DNA from: an uncultured Lachnospiraceae bacterium
GTDB lineage: Bacteria; Bacillota; Clostridia; Lachnospirales; Lachnospiraceae
DNA length: 45,252 bases
Assembly: GCA_947086895.1 (NCBI GenBank)
Contig: CAMUAR010000002.1
Coordinates: 1-45,252, forward strand
Direction of reading: 5' to 3'
The translations under genes were made by a program, and so were the position numbers. Under the pieces are notes generated by a model. The model did not search any database and was not told where the DNA came from. It saw only the letters and a list, made by a program, of their open reading frames with translations. Below are positions 25,739 to 35,482 of the stretch, piece by piece; position 1 is the stretch's first letter, and each line of letters starts with the position of its first letter.

Positions 25739-26503
25739 TTATGTTTCGTTTGCTGCTGGTGCCTTTAATTTTGAAAGAATCGCAAAAAGCGCGATACCAA
25801 GCGCGACAATGCCGACGGAAATAATCTGGGACGTGGACATCCATCCAATGCTGCCCCGGTAATCATTTCTTAAAAATTCTACAAAAAAACGCCCTATGCC
25901 GTATAAAATTAAATAGGCAGAAGCAACTTTGCCGCTTTTGGGACGCTTTGAGGCATAGAACAATAAAATCCCGCAGATCAGAAAATCTCCCGCAGATGAA
26001 ATCAACTGTGTTGGAATCAGTTTTACTCCGTTTGGCGCAAATTTTGAACTTCGAAACACAATGCCGTACCACGCGCTTGTTTCTCTGCCGTAACAGCACC
26101 CTGCAAAAAAACAGCCGAGCCGCCCAAGCCCCTGCGCCAACGCAACCGCCGGCATTACAAGATCAAAATAATTTAAAAATTTTACCTTCTTTTTTTTGCA
26201 GTAGAGAAAACTTACAAGAATACCGCCGATAATACCGCCGTAGACAACATACCCATTTTTAAAATCCCACAGGATCGAAGGATCTTTTATAATGGCCGGA
26301 AGTTCGACAATATAATATAAAGCCCTTGTCCCGACAAGCCCGCCTGCGATCGCACAGTAAAAAATTCCCCATAAAATATTTTCATCCAGCCCGAATTTTT
26401 TGCTTCGGTAAATACATAGATAAAGCGCGGCGAGAAATCCAAGCGCGATCATCAGCCCGTACATATGAATGGTAACAGGTCCAATTGGAATGTCATTAAA
26501 CAT
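25739..26503 (-). CDS. lgt: Prolipoprotein diacylglyceryl transferase
   Basis: Lgt transfers a diacylglyceryl group from phosphatidylglycerol to the lipobox cysteine of prolipoproteins in the membrane. The 254-residue length and seven or so membrane segments fit. The N-terminal MYGLMIALGF, the conserved GGIIGGILVS, and GLGRLGCFFAGCCYGRETSA (residues 125-144, including Arg128) match the clostridial branch. The start has GAGAGGAT upstream. Its product would process the lipoprotein encoded at 38974. Confidence 0.96.
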   Translation of the reverse strand: MFNDIPIGPVTIHMYGLMIALGFLAALYLCIYRSKKFGLDENILWGIFYCAIAGGLVGTRALYYIVELPAIIKDPSILWDFKNGYVVYGGIIGGILVSFLYCKKKKVKFLNYFDLVMPAVALAQGLGRLGCFFAGCCYGRETSAWYGIVFRSSKFAPNGVKLIPTQLISSAGDFLICGILLFYASKRPKSGKVASAYLILYGIGRFFVEFLRNDYRGSIGWMSTSQIISVGIVALGIALFAILSKLKAPAANET

Positions 26504-26516
26504 AATTTTATCCTCT

Positions 26517-29354
26517 CTATTCTATACTTTTTAACGATTCGATCATGTCGATCCGTCTTAGTTTAAAATGCATTATAACTCCAACTGCCGCCGCAAATAA
26601 TACAGTGAGCAAACTGCTGTAACAATAGCTGGCAAACTTAACGGTATGTCCGAACATAACCATATCAACCTCGCATGTTGTGATTACAAACCCATGCAAA
26701 GTTTTTCCAATCACAATGCCAAGAACGATGCCAAGCAGCGTTAAAAGCACATTTTCCCGGTAGACATAGCCGCTCACCTCGCTGTTGTAAAAGCCGAGTA
26801 CTTTCAATGTGGCAAGCTCGCGTCTCCGCTCGGTAATATTGATATTGCTCAAATTGTAGAGCACAATAAACGCCAGCAATCCCGCGCATATAATAAGTAC
26901 GTAAGTAATTACATTCAAACTCTGAAGCATATCGTCAATTTTCTGTTGAAATGTCTCGGTCACTGTGACGGATAAAATACTGTCATACTTTTTCAGAAAA
27001 TTTGCAGCAAGCGTATCGCCGTTTACACCATCCTGAAACTTCAGATAACATGTATTATATTCTGGTTCTTCCCCAAACAGAGAACGATAATAACTTTCAG
27101 TAATAAAAATATAATGATAAATATAATTCTCCACCACCGCGCCGACAACTGCTTTACAGCGTTTTGATGTATCGCGCACAAGTTCTACAGATTCTCCAGA
27201 TTTTATTTTCAGCATACCCGCCAGTTTTTCTGTTAAAAAAATAGTATGGTTCTCTATGATATATTCTTTTTCAGATTCCCTGTCACGGAAGTTAAAAAAT
27301 TTCTGAAAGGACTCTGCATCCGGCAGAACAATAATCGTTGCTCCTTTTGTCGCGCCGTCCGCAGAAACATCAATCGATGCTTCACGCACAAGCGACGCTT
27401 CTTTCACTCCGTTTTCTGTCTGAACTTGTTCCAGCAGTTGTTTTGCTTCTTCATGCTTTGTATCAAGCGAAATCGAAGCATCGTACAGCCAAAGTTCTTT
27501 ATACTGTATTTGCGCCATCTCGCCGATCGAATCTTTCAGACCAAACCCAACCAAAAGAAGCGCCATACAGCAGCCAATTCCAACAACGGTCATAAAAAAT
27601 CTCTTTTTATAGCGAAACATATTGCGCAGCGACGCTTTTTTTGTAAAGCTTAACCGCCTCCAAAAAAATTCGATCTGTTCTAAGAAAATACGTTTGCCTG
27701 ACTTTGGCGCTGCCGGGCGAATCAGCACTGCCGGCTGTTCTTTTAATTCCTTAAGACATGCTGCCACAGTCGCTGCAAGCGTGCAAGATACCGAAAGCAA
27801 AATCGCCAAAACGGAATAGTACCAATGAAGCGGCATTACAACATCGGGAAGATTGGTATATACAAGCTTGTAAGTTGTAATAACAATATACGGAAATATT
27901 TTTCCGCCGATCAAAACCCCCGCTACACTGCCTGTAAGTGTCGCATACAGCGCGTACTTTATGTATTTCCCCGCAATATCAAAAGCGCTGTAGCCAAGTG
28001 CTTTTAACGTCCCTACTTTTGTGCGCTCCTCGTCAACCATGCGCGTCATTGTCGTCAGACTGACAAGTGCTGCGACAAGGAAAAAAATTCCTGGAAATAC
28101 CAGGCTGATCGCGTCCATCCGGTCGGCATCCTGCCCAAAACTAACGTAGGATTCCACCGTATCCCGACCGAGAAGATACCATTTTGGAAGCGCAAGTGCT
28201 GCGGTTTCTTCGCGCTTTTCCTCAATCTTTTTGTACGCATCCTCAATCTGGCGCCTGTTGTTCTGCAAGTTACTTTCATACTGCTGTTTTGCCAGAAAAA
28301 TCTCGTTTTCCTTCTGACGCAGTTCCTCCTCCTTTGCATCCAGTTCGGACTCAGCCTGGTCAAGTTCCTCCTGCGCTTGTAAAAGCTGCGCTGGATCACC
28401 GGCAAAGATATACGGCAGCAATTCCCTTTGTTCTTTTAATTGGTTTCTCGCATCAGCAATCTCCAAAAAACCGTCTGCAATCTGTTTTTCTCCATCCGAA
28501 ATTTTCTGCCCTGCATCGAAAAGTTCCTGCTCTTTTTCTTCCACTTCAATTTTTGCTTGATCCATCGCGCTGTATGCCGTTTCTTTCACATTGTCCAGCC
28601 GAAGTTTTGCGCGCTGCTCCCCGACAAGCTCAATCGCTTTTTTGCGAAACTCTACTTGATTGTCATACTCGTCGCTATAAGAATCCAATTCTTTTGTGCC
28701 GTCAAAGACCACATAAAGTTCCGTAAAATAATCCGGGATAAAATTTTCTTTTGAAAGTACAAGATACCCTGCAATTCTGCCGTTTCCAATTGCTCCGCTC
28801 CCGCGCGCAGCAGACATATAACGCCCTGTAGAAACTGTCCCGACGATTGTGACAAGAGTCTCGGAAAGCGTGTCGGAAAGATCCAGACCATCTCCTGATT
28901 CCAGCGCGATGGTATCTCCAATATGATATCCTCTTGCCGCAAGAAATGTCTCGTCCATCGCACATTCGGCAGTACTTTCTGGCAGACGTCCTGCTGTCAC
29001 CAAGTAAGTGTTGATCTGTTCTGTCACAGGATACAGCCGCACAACAACTTCCTCATCATTACAATGCACCAGCGCATCTTGTACATAAGCGCCCTCCGCC
29101 GCATATACCCCGTCGGTTTCTCTTACAGCCGCCAAATCCTCCTCTGTCAGTCCCAATGCTGATACAATCCGCAAATCCATCATACGGGTTTTATTGTAAA
29201 AAGAATCCGCCGATAAAAGCATATCTGTTTTACACGCCCGAAGTCCTGCAAAAAATGCAGCACCCAGTGCGGAAATCAATAAAATAGACAGAAAACGCTG
29301 CAAGGAATCGCGAATTTCTCTATGAAATTCTTTTCTTAATGCACGCTTCTTCAT
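26517..29354 (-). CDS. FtsX-type ABC transporter permease, 945 residues
   Basis: A large membrane protein of the MacB/FtsX permease superfamily. One N-terminal membrane helix (residues 15-40) is followed by an extracellular domain. This contains a long coiled coil at about residues 255-385 (Glu/Gln/Lys-rich, with DGEKQIADGFLEIADARNQL). Two FtsX blocks of three to four membrane segments then follow, around 410-530 and 800-945, separated by a second extracellular domain. Such permeases need a cytosolic ATPase and act in export or cell-envelope signalling. No ATPase gene is adjacent: the neighbours are lgt and a nucleoside phosphorylase. GGAGG precedes the start. Confidence 0.93.
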   Translation of the reverse strand: MKKRALRKEFHREIRDSLQRFLSILLISALGAAFFAGLRACKTDMLLSADSFYNKTRMMDLRIVSALGLTEEDLAAVRETDGVYAAEGAYVQDALVHCNDEEVVVRLYPVTEQINTYLVTAGRLPESTAECAMDETFLAARGYHIGDTIALESGDGLDLSDTLSETLVTIVGTVSTGRYMSAARGSGAIGNGRIAGYLVLSKENFIPDYFTELYVVFDGTKELDSYSDEYDNQVEFRKKAIELVGEQRAKLRLDNVKETAYSAMDQAKIEVEEKEQELFDAGQKISDGEKQIADGFLEIADARNQLKEQRELLPYIFAGDPAQLLQAQEELDQAESELDAKEEELRQKENEIFLAKQQYESNLQNNRRQIEDAYKKIEEKREETAALALPKWYLLGRDTVESYVSFGQDADRMDAISLVFPGIFFLVAALVSLTTMTRMVDEERTKVGTLKALGYSAFDIAGKYIKYALYATLTGSVAGVLIGGKIFPYIVITTYKLVYTNLPDVVMPLHWYYSVLAILLSVSCTLAATVAACLKELKEQPAVLIRPAAPKSGKRIFLEQIEFFWRRLSFTKKASLRNMFRYKKRFFMTVVGIGCCMALLLVGFGLKDSIGEMAQIQYKELWLYDASISLDTKHEEAKQLLEQVQTENGVKEASLVREASIDVSADGATKGATIIVLPDAESFQKFFNFRDRESEKEYIIENHTIFLTEKLAGMLKIKSGESVELVRDTSKRCKAVVGAVVENYIYHYIFITESYYRSLFGEEPEYNTCYLKFQDGVNGDTLAANFLKKYDSILSVTVTETFQQKIDDMLQSLNVITYVLIICAGLLAFIVLYNLSNINITERRRELATLKVLGFYNSEVSGYVYRENVLLTLLGIVLGIVIGKTLHGFVITTCEVDMVMFGHTVKFASYCYSSLLTVLFAAAVGVIMHFKLRRIDMIESLKSIE

Positions 29355-29369
29355 GAAAATCCTCCATGC

Positions 29370-30674
29370 CTATTCTAAAATTGCCAGAACATGTTTTGCT
29401 GGAACTACTTGTTCTTTTGAAATTGTAATTGCAGGGAGCAATCGGTCGCGCGCGGCGACTGCCTTTTTTTCCTCCGACGTATAAAGTACAGCAATGATCT
29501 GTCCTGCTTCCACGAAATCTCCAATCTTTATGCACATTTGAATCCCTGCGGCAGGATCAATTTTATCTTCTTTTTTCTCTCTGCCTGCGCCAAGTACAAG
29601 GGACGCCAGCCCAATCTGCTCGGTATCCATCGAAGAAATATACCCCGAAGCAGAAGCCTTCACCGGAAACTTGATCGGTGCTGTCGGAAATTTCTGCGGC
29701 TCTCTTGCATAAGCAGCATCGCCTCCCTGCGCCTCGATAAACTCACAGAATTTTTCAAATGCAGAACCGTCTTTTATCGTTCCTTCTGCCATCTGATACC
29801 CCTCGTCAAAGGATGCTGCTTTTCCTGCTCCCACAAGCATCTGCGCCGCAAGCGTGCAGGATGCATCCATCAAATCCTCCGGTCCGCACCCGTTCAGTGC
29901 GTCGATCGCTTCTTTTACCTCCAAAATATTTCCAATATTATTTCCAAGCGGCTGATTCATATCTGTTACAACTGCATAAGTCTTTCTTCCCGCGCCATTT
30001 CCAAGATCGACCATCTGTTTTGCCAAAGCGACAGAATCTTCTAAAGTTTTCATAAATGCTCCGCTGCCCGATTTGACATCAAGCACAATCACAGACGCGC
30101 CCGCCGCAAGTTTTTTGCTCATAATACTGCTCGCAATCAGCGGCATACTGTCCACCGTCGCCGTCACATCGCGCAGCGCATAAATCTTTTTATCCGCCGG
30201 GGCAAGGTTTGCGGTCTGAGCCATCACAGCCAGCCCAATCCGATTCACCTGTGAAAAAAACTCCTCCTGCGTCAGCGCAGTTCGAAATCCCGGAAAGCTC
30301 TCAAGCTTGTCAATGGTTCCTCCTGTATGTCCAAGCCCGCGCCCTGACATTTTGGCAACTGGAACTTTAAGCGCGGCGACCATCGGAGCTACAACAAGCG
30401 TTGTTTTATCCCCAACGCCCCCAGTGCTGTGTTTGTCAGCTTTGCAGCCATGAATCGCAGACAGATCAAGAATATCGCCGCTTTCCGCCATCGCCATAGT
30501 AAGCGACAGCGTTTCTTCCTCCGTCATCCCCTTTAAACACACCGCCATCAAAAACGCAGACATCTGATAGTCTGGAATTTCCCCTAATGTATAACCGTCC
30601 ACAAGAAATTTGATCTCCTCTTTCGACAGCGCAAAACCAGATTTTTTCTTTGAAATACAATCGTACATCCGCAT
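29370..30674 (-). CDS. pdp: Pyrimidine-nucleoside phosphorylase
   Basis: Cytosolic enzyme that cleaves thymidine, deoxyuridine and uridine with phosphate, feeding base and sugar salvage. The diagnostic KHSTGGVGDK is at residues 81-90, with KMSGRGLGHTGGTIDKLES and SSIMSKKLAAGAS in place. The length of 434 fits the family. I chose the ATG at 30674, with GGAGG 9 bases upstream; a second ATG follows two codons later. The gene lies 15 bases upstream of the FtsX permease gene in the same direction, so the two may share a transcript. Confidence 0.95.
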   Translation of the reverse strand: MRMYDCISKKKSGFALSKEEIKFLVDGYTLGEIPDYQMSAFLMAVCLKGMTEEETLSLTMAMAESGDILDLSAIHGCKADKHSTGGVGDKTTLVVAPMVAALKVPVAKMSGRGLGHTGGTIDKLESFPGFRTALTQEEFFSQVNRIGLAVMAQTANLAPADKKIYALRDVTATVDSMPLIASSIMSKKLAAGASVIVLDVKSGSGAFMKTLEDSVALAKQMVDLGNGAGRKTYAVVTDMNQPLGNNIGNILEVKEAIDALNGCGPEDLMDASCTLAAQMLVGAGKAASFDEGYQMAEGTIKDGSAFEKFCEFIEAQGGDAAYAREPQKFPTAPIKFPVKASASGYISSMDTEQIGLASLVLGAGREKKEDKIDPAAGIQMCIKIGDFVEAGQIIAVLYTSEEKKAVAARDRLLPAITISKEQVVPAKHVLAILE

Positions 30675-30939
30675 CCGTATTTTCCTCCCCATTCCGCCGC
30701 ACAGGGCAGCATTTTAATTTGCCAAAGCTTTAAACTATAATTTTTTATGAAAACATTCCATCGTTTTACAAGCCTTATAACAGCAAAAATCTTCCTTATC
30801 TTTCTAAGCGATGTCCATTTTGAAAAACCAGAAATTTATAAGTTTCAACGGTCAGATACTATATTACCACAATCAAGCCCGATTCTACAAGAGGACGGCA
30901 CAATTTATCAATAATTGTCAAATCGTTCCTTTTTCTTTC

Positions 30940-30968
30940 TTGACAAAAGAATTGCTCCGTTTTAGAAT
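30940..30968 (+). promoter_or_regulatory. Promoter TTGACA-17-TAGAAT for DAHP synthase gene
   Basis: On the plus strand a consensus TTGACA (30940-30945) and TAGAAT (30963-30968) are 17 bases apart. The start codon is about 55 bases downstream. The rest of the 348-base gap from 30675 to 31022 shows no gene or clear RNA structure to me. Confidence 0.75.
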
Positions 30969-31022
30969 AAAGCAAGTTGGGTCTTTGTCAGATCCTAATT
31001 CCATGAAAGGTTGGTATCCATC

Positions 31023-32054
31023 ATGAGTTTCCAATTTATAAAAGAAGTTATATCTCCCAAAGAGTTAAAAGAGCGCCTTCCGCTTTCGGACTATGCATCT
31101 AAAATAAAAAAAGAGCGCGATGAAAAAATCCGTGAAGTATTTACTGGCAAATCGGACAAGTTTCTTGTAATTATCGGACCATGTTCCGCAGATAATGAAG
31201 ATGCGGTACTTGACTATATGCACCGCCTTGCAAAAACAGCAGAACAAGTGGCTGATAAAATTATCGTTATCCCGCGTATCTACACAAACAAGCCGCGCAC
31301 AACAGGCGAAGGATACAAAGGGATTGTCTCTCAGCCAGACCCGGAAAAAAAGCCGGACTTTCAGGAAGGGCTTCTTGCAATGCGCCGGATGCATCTGCGC
31401 GCCATAGATGAAACTGGTCTTACGGCGGCGGACGAGATGCTCTACCCGGAAAATTGGCTCTACATTGATGATATTTTATCCTATGTTGCCGTCGGCGCCC
31501 GCTCGGTTGAGGACCAGCAGCACCGCCTTACAATCAGCGGCATGGATATTCCTGCGGGAATGAAAAACCCAATGAGCGGCGCGCTCTCTGTTATGATGAA
31601 TTCTGTGATCGCCGCGCAGGGCAGCCACACGTTTCTCTACCGTCAGTACGAGGTAAACACAACAGGGAACCCGCTTGCACACACAATATTGCGCGGTGCT
31701 ACTAACAAGCACAGCCAGAATATTGCAAATTACCATTATGAGGATCTTATGCGCGTGCTTGAAATGTATCAGGAGCGGCCGCAGCTAAAAAATCCAGCCT
31801 GCATTGTTGATGCAAACCACTCAAACTCCAACAAGCAGTATGCAGAGCAGCCTAGAATTGTAAAAGAAGTGCTGCACAGCCGCCGCGTAAACCCGGATAT
31901 TGAAAAACTTGTCAAGGGTGTTATGGTAGAAAGTTATATTGAACCTGGAAACCAAAAAATCGGTGAACATGTCTATGGAAAATCCATTACTGACGCCTGC
32001 ATTGGCTGGGATACAACAAGAGAACTTCTTCTTGAAATGGCAGATATTTTATAG
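31023..32054 (+). CDS. aroF: 3-deoxy-7-phosphoheptulonate synthase (DAHP synthase, class I)
   Basis: First enzyme of the shikimate pathway, joining phosphoenolpyruvate and erythrose 4-phosphate. Class I AroFGH features are clear: LVIIGPCSADNEDAV, IPRIYTNKPRTTGEGYKG, SVEDQQHR, LRGATNKHSQN, and the metal-binding CIVDANHSNSNKQ. The length of 343 residues fits. The ATG at 31023 has AAAGG 12 bases upstream; a TTG at 31011 is possible. The gene is a single plus-strand unit with its own promoter and terminator, apart from aroQ and aroK at 32.9-33.9 kb. The isozyme (feedback by Phe, Tyr or Trp) is not decided. Confidence 0.95.
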   Translation: MSFQFIKEVISPKELKERLPLSDYASKIKKERDEKIREVFTGKSDKFLVIIGPCSADNEDAVLDYMHRLAKTAEQVADKIIVIPRIYTNKPRTTGEGYKGIVSQPDPEKKPDFQEGLLAMRRMHLRAIDETGLTAADEMLYPENWLYIDDILSYVAVGARSVEDQQHRLTISGMDIPAGMKNPMSGALSVMMNSVIAAQGSHTFLYRQYEVNTTGNPLAHTILRGATNKHSQNIANYHYEDLMRVLEMYQERPQLKNPACIVDANHSNSNKQYAEQPRIVKEVLHSRRVNPDIEKLVKGVMVESYIEPGNQKIGEHVYGKSITDACIGWDTTRELLLEMADIL

Positions 32055-32146
32055 AGGATATCCTGCGTTCGCGATATCATTGCTAAACATATTTTTTATA
32101 TCCTTGCTGAATCTTTAAAACATTTCTTTAATCAATGTACAAAAAG

Positions 32147-32188
32147 CAGCCGGAATCTTAAGTTCTCTTCCAGATTCCGGCTGTTTTA
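32147..32188 (+). terminator. Intrinsic terminator of the DAHP synthase gene
   Basis: AGCCGGAATCT (32148-32158) and AGATTCCGGCT (32172-32182) are exact 11-base arms followed by GTTTT on the plus strand. It also lies in front of the convergent efp gene and could serve both. Confidence 0.85.
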
Positions 32189-32225
32189 CAACACAAATCC
32201 TTTTTGCAGAAATGTATTTTAAGAT

Positions 32226-32783
32226 TTATACCCTCTTCATATATTCCCCGGTTCTTGTATCAATCTGAATCTTGTCCCCCTGGTTGACAAAAAGAGGTAC
32301 ATACACCGTAGCACCCGTCTCTACAACCGCCGGTTTTGTCGCGCCCTGCGCGGTATCTCCCTTAAATCCCGGCTCTGTATCTGTGATTTCAAGCTCCACA
32401 AAAAGCGGCGGCTCAATGGAAAATACCTGACCCTGATGAGAGAGCATTTTTACCATCTCGTTCTCTTTTACAAATTTTAATGTCTCTCCGATCTGATCTT
32501 TTGTCATCGCAACCTGGTCGTAAGTTTCCACATTCATAAAGTTGTAAAAATCTCCGTCCGCATACAGATACTGCATGTCCGTTCTCTCAATATGCGCCTG
32601 CGGATATTTCTCTGTCGGGCGGAACGTTCTTTCTGTCACACCTCCGTTTTTGATATCCTTCAGCTTCGTTCTGACAAACGCTGCGCCTTTTCCCGGCTTT
32701 ACATGCTGAAACTCAATAACTTGATAAACTGCATTGTCAATCTCTAATGTGATACCGTTTCTAAAATCACCTGCTGATATCAT
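32226..32783 (-). CDS. efp: Elongation factor P
   Basis: EF-P helps ribosomes form peptide bonds at consecutive prolines. The 185-residue protein has the three-domain EF-P pattern. The exposed loop is VKPGKGAAF with Lys32 at the tip, the residue modified in many bacteria. The C-terminal signature [21 protein letters not shown] is split here only by the family-typical residues. No EpmA-like lysylation gene is in the window. The start has AAGGAGG upstream. It lies downstream of aroQ on the same strand, a frequent clostridial arrangement. Confidence 0.98.
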   Translation of the reverse strand: MISAGDFRNGITLEIDNAVYQVIEFQHVKPGKGAAFVRTKLKDIKNGGVTERTFRPTEKYPQAHIERTDMQYLYADGDFYNFMNVETYDQVAMTKDQIGETLKFVKENEMVKMLSHQGQVFSIEPPLFVELEITDTEPGFKGDTAQGATKPAVVETGATVYVPLFVNQGDKIQIDTRTGEYMKRV

Positions 32784-32884
32784 AAAAAGTCCTCCTTAAA
32801 ATAGATTACGTTATAGTCTATATGATTTTCCTGTTTTTTTCAACTGTTTTTTTATTTTTTGCCGGATCCGCCGCTTTCTCCATT

Positions 32885-33322
32885 CTATTTTTTTATTTCC
32901 ATAACCAGCGCGTCCATTGCAAGCAGATACCCTTTTAGCCCAAGACCGACAATCTGCCCGGTACATACCGGCGCGGTCACAGAAACATGCCGGAACTCTT
33001 CGCGCTTATGCACATTTGAAATATGCACTTCGATAATCGGACAGAGAACGGAGGCAAGCGCATCCCGAATCGCATAGCTGTAATGCGTGTAAGCGCCTGG
33101 GTTTATCACAATACCGTCCACCTTGTCCAAGTACGCTTTCTGAATCCGGTCAATAATCTCCCCCTCGCTGTTGCTCTGAAATGTTTCAAGTTCTATCCCA
33201 AGATCGTCCGCCTTTTTTTGCAGCATCTCAAGCAGATCCTTGTAATCTTTGCTGCCGTAAATTCCTTTTTCACGAATGCCAAGAAAATTTAAATTTGGTC
33301 CGTTTAATACTAGTATTTTCAT
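32885..33322 (-). CDS. aroQ: Type II 3-dehydroquinate dehydratase
   Basis: Third enzyme of the shikimate pathway; type II forms dodecamers in the cytosol. Hallmarks are ILVLNGPNLNFLGIREKGIY with the active-site Tyr22, INPGAYTHYSYAIRDAL, and EVHISNVHKREEFRHVS with the catalytic His. The length of 145 is normal. It sits 38 bases after aroK in the same direction, so aroK, aroQ and yqeG form an operon. Confidence 0.97.
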   Translation of the reverse strand: MKILVLNGPNLNFLGIREKGIYGSKDYKDLLEMLQKKADDLGIELETFQSNSEGEIIDRIQKAYLDKVDGIVINPGAYTHYSYAIRDALASVLCPIIEVHISNVHKREEFRHVSVTAPVCTGQIVGLGLKGYLLAMDALVMEIKK

Positions 33323-33360
33323 AAATGTGTTATCTCCTCCTTTTTCGACTGTAAATTATA

Positions 33361-33867
33361 TTATTTTACTGCCGTCTCCACCTCGTTGATAATCTCGTAA
33401 AAAGATTTGCCATCCGTCTCGATCACATAGTCCGCAGCAGCCATATATTTTGGCATTCGCTCCGCAAACAGCTTTCGCACTTTTTTTTCTTTATCTTCTC
33501 CCATCAAAAGCGGTCTTGTCGTATCGTTCTCAAGCCGTGCAAGCGTTTCTTCCGGCGTCACCTTTAAAAAAAATACTGTGCCGATTTTTTTTAAAAGCGC
33601 GGCGTTTTCTGCGCACAAAGGCATTCCGCCCCCTGTAGCAAGCACCATTTTTTCTTTTTTCTGTATGAAACGTTCCAGCAACATTGTTTCTCTTTTTCGA
33701 AATTCTTCCTCGCCTTCCCTCTCGAAAAATTCACTGATTGTACAGCCAAATTCCTCCTCCAAAACTTGGTCTGTATCAATAAGCGGGCATTGAAACACTT
33801 TTGCAAGTTTCGCGCCGATACTCGACTTTCCACATCCCATAAAACCAATCAAAACAATATTTTTCAT
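33361..33867 (-). CDS. aroK: Shikimate kinase
   Basis: Phosphorylates shikimate with ATP. P-loop GFMGCGKSS is at residues 8-16, followed by DTDQVLEEEFG with the shikimate-binding Asp and VLATGGGMPL. The lid region DTTRPLLMG is present. The length of 168 is normal. It starts 9 bases after the end of yqeG and precedes aroQ. Confidence 0.97.
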   Translation of the reverse strand: MKNIVLIGFMGCGKSSIGAKLAKVFQCPLIDTDQVLEEEFGCTISEFFEREGEEEFRKRETMLLERFIQKKEKMVLATGGGMPLCAENAALLKKIGTVFFLKVTPEETLARLENDTTRPLLMGEDKEKKVRKLFAERMPKYMAAADYVIETDGKSFYEIINEVETAVK

Positions 33868-33875
33868 TTTTTCTT

Positions 33876-34376
33876 TTATTTTCCTTTTTTCTTTCTATAA
33901 AAATGCAGCACAATTTTTTCCAGTTTACGTTTTAATACAATCTGAATCTCCTCATGTTTGGCAACCGGCTTAACCAAGTACGATGTAATTCCAGCTTTTT
34001 TTGCTCCCCAGATATCTGTAAATAACTGATCTCCAACAAATATTGTATTGCCTGGATTTGTATGCATCTGCTCCATCGCCCGCCGATAACTTTTTGGAGA
34101 AGGTTTTCCCGCTTTATAGATATAAGACACTTTCAGCCTGCGGTTAAATCGCTCCACACGTTCTTTCTTATTGTTTGACAGCAGAGTAATGGAAAAACCA
34201 ATCGCTTTCAGACGCCGAAAAAGGCACACTGCTTCCCCCGTCGCATCCTGATTATGTTCCACAAGCGTATTGTCAATATCATAGATAATACCTCGCACCC
34301 CTTTTTGATACAATTCCTCATAAGGAATTTTGTAAGCGGAATCCACATCATAGTCCGGGTAAAATTTTTTGAACAT
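33876..34376 (-). CDS. yqeG: YqeG family HAD IIIA-type phosphatase
   Basis: A 166-residue HAD-superfamily protein of the YqeG type. The catalytic DxDxT motif is in IIYDIDNTLVE (Asp33, Asp35), followed by LLSNNKKERV, the Lys of KPSPKSYRRAM, and the acidic motif FVGDQLFTDIWGA. The substrate is not known; the family includes a mitochondrial phosphatidylglycerophosphate phosphatase, and some YqeG proteins have been linked to ribosome assembly. It is the first gene of the yqeG-aroK-aroQ unit and has a good promoter. Confidence 0.94.
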   Translation of the reverse strand: MFKKFYPDYDVDSAYKIPYEELYQKGVRGIIYDIDNTLVEHNQDATGEAVCLFRRLKAIGFSITLLSNNKKERVERFNRRLKVSYIYKAGKPSPKSYRRAMEQMHTNPGNTIFVGDQLFTDIWGAKKAGITSYLVKPVAKHEEIQIVLKRKLEKIVLHFYRKKKGK

Positions 34377-34409
34377 ACTGCGCCCTCTTTCATCTGTAAT
34401 GTTATTCCA

Positions 34410-34438
34410 ATTATAAACGATTCTGATACAAAGGGCAA
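34410..34438 (-). promoter_or_regulatory. yqeG promoter, TTGCCC-17-TATAAT
   Basis: On the minus strand, TTGCCC (34433-34438) and a perfect TATAAT (34410-34415) are 17 bases apart, about 33 bases before the yqeG start codon. Confidence 0.72.
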
Positions 34439-34516
34439 GTTGAAATCAAAGATTTCCGCGCGATAAGAAAAATAAACTTTCGATCCGGCAGACTAAAATA
34501 TTATAAACTTCTATTC

Positions 34517-34545
34517 TTGATTATTTTTTCTCTCTGCGCTATAAT
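34517..34545 (+). promoter_or_regulatory. Promoter TTGATT-17-TATAAT for the SDR gene
   Basis: On the plus strand, TTGATT (34517-34522) and TATAAT (34540-34545) are 17 bases apart. The leader is about 110 bases long and holds no structure I recognise. It is back to back with the yqeG promoter. Confidence 0.68.
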
Positions 34546-34661
34546 AGAGGAAGCGATTGGAAAACCTGGTGTTGAAAATTTTTATGGTACACAAAACTAC
34601 ATAAGAAAATTTTTTCAGCGCCGCAGGCAATTCCTCGGCACACTTAGAAAGGGGTATTACA

Positions 34662-35465
34662 ATGAACGATTTTACTGAAGTATTTTCCTTAAAAGGAAAA
34701 ATTGCGTGGGTTACTGGCGCTTCTTACGGTATCGGCTTCGCTATTGCAAAGGCTTATGCAGCGGCGGGCGCGACAATTGTATTTAACGATATCCGCCAGG
34801 AGCTTGTGGACAAAGGACTTGCCGCATACGAGCAGGAAGGGATCAAGGCTTATGGCTATGTATGCGATGTCACAGACGAAGCCGCTGTCAATGCACTTGT
34901 CGCCACAATTGAAAAGGAAGTCGGCGTCGTTGATATCCTTGTCAATAATGCGGGTATTATCAAGCGCATCCCAATGTGCGATATGACAGCGGAACAGTTC
35001 CGTCAGGTGATTGATGTTGATTTGAATGCTCCGTTTATTGTATCAAAAGCTGTAATCCCGTCAATGATCAAAAAAGGGCATGGCAAAATTATAAATATAT
35101 GTTCTATGATGAGTGAGCTTGGCCGCGAGACCGTCTCCGCTTACGCTGCGGCAAAAGGCGGCTTAAAAATGCTGACAAAGAACATCGCGTCAGAGTACGG
35201 TGAATTTAATATCCAGTGCAACGGTATTGGACCTGGCTATATTGCAACACCGCAGACCGCGCCGCTGCGCGAAACACAGCCGGACGGCTCAAGACATCCG
35301 TTCGATCAGTTTATCATCGCAAAAACTCCGGCGGCGCGCTGGGGCGAAGCCGATGACCTTCAGGGACCTGCCGTATTTTTGGCATCGGATGCTTCCAACT
35401 TTGTAAACGGTCATATTCTCTATGTTGACGGCGGTATTTTAGCATATATCGGAAAACAGCCGTAA
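34662..35465 (+). CDS. SDR-family gluconate 5-dehydrogenase-like oxidoreductase
   Basis: A 267-residue classical short-chain dehydrogenase. The NAD(P) motif is TGASYGIG (18-25), the structural NNAG is at 95-98, and the catalytic residues are Ser148, Tyr161 and Lys165 (SAYAAAKGG). The closest match by eye is gluconate 5-dehydrogenase (IdnO/Gno) or 2-deoxy-D-gluconate 3-dehydrogenase (KduD), both of sugar-acid metabolism. The KPPQTAP-like loop (ATPQTAPLRETQPDGSR here) favours the gluconate type. No kduI, kinase or transporter is next to it, so the substrate is unsettled. AAAGGGG precedes the ATG. It has its own promoter and a downstream hairpin. Confidence 0.9.
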   Translation: MNDFTEVFSLKGKIAWVTGASYGIGFAIAKAYAAAGATIVFNDIRQELVDKGLAAYEQEGIKAYGYVCDVTDEAAVNALVATIEKEVGVVDILVNNAGIIKRIPMCDMTAEQFRQVIDVDLNAPFIVSKAVIPSMIKKGHGKIINICSMMSELGRETVSAYAAAKGGLKMLTKNIASEYGEFNIQCNGIGPGYIATPQTAPLRETQPDGSRHPFDQFIIAKTPAARWGEADDLQGPAVFLASDASNFVNGHILYVDGGILAYIGKQP

Positions 35466-35482
35466 TCTTTATCAGAAAATTT

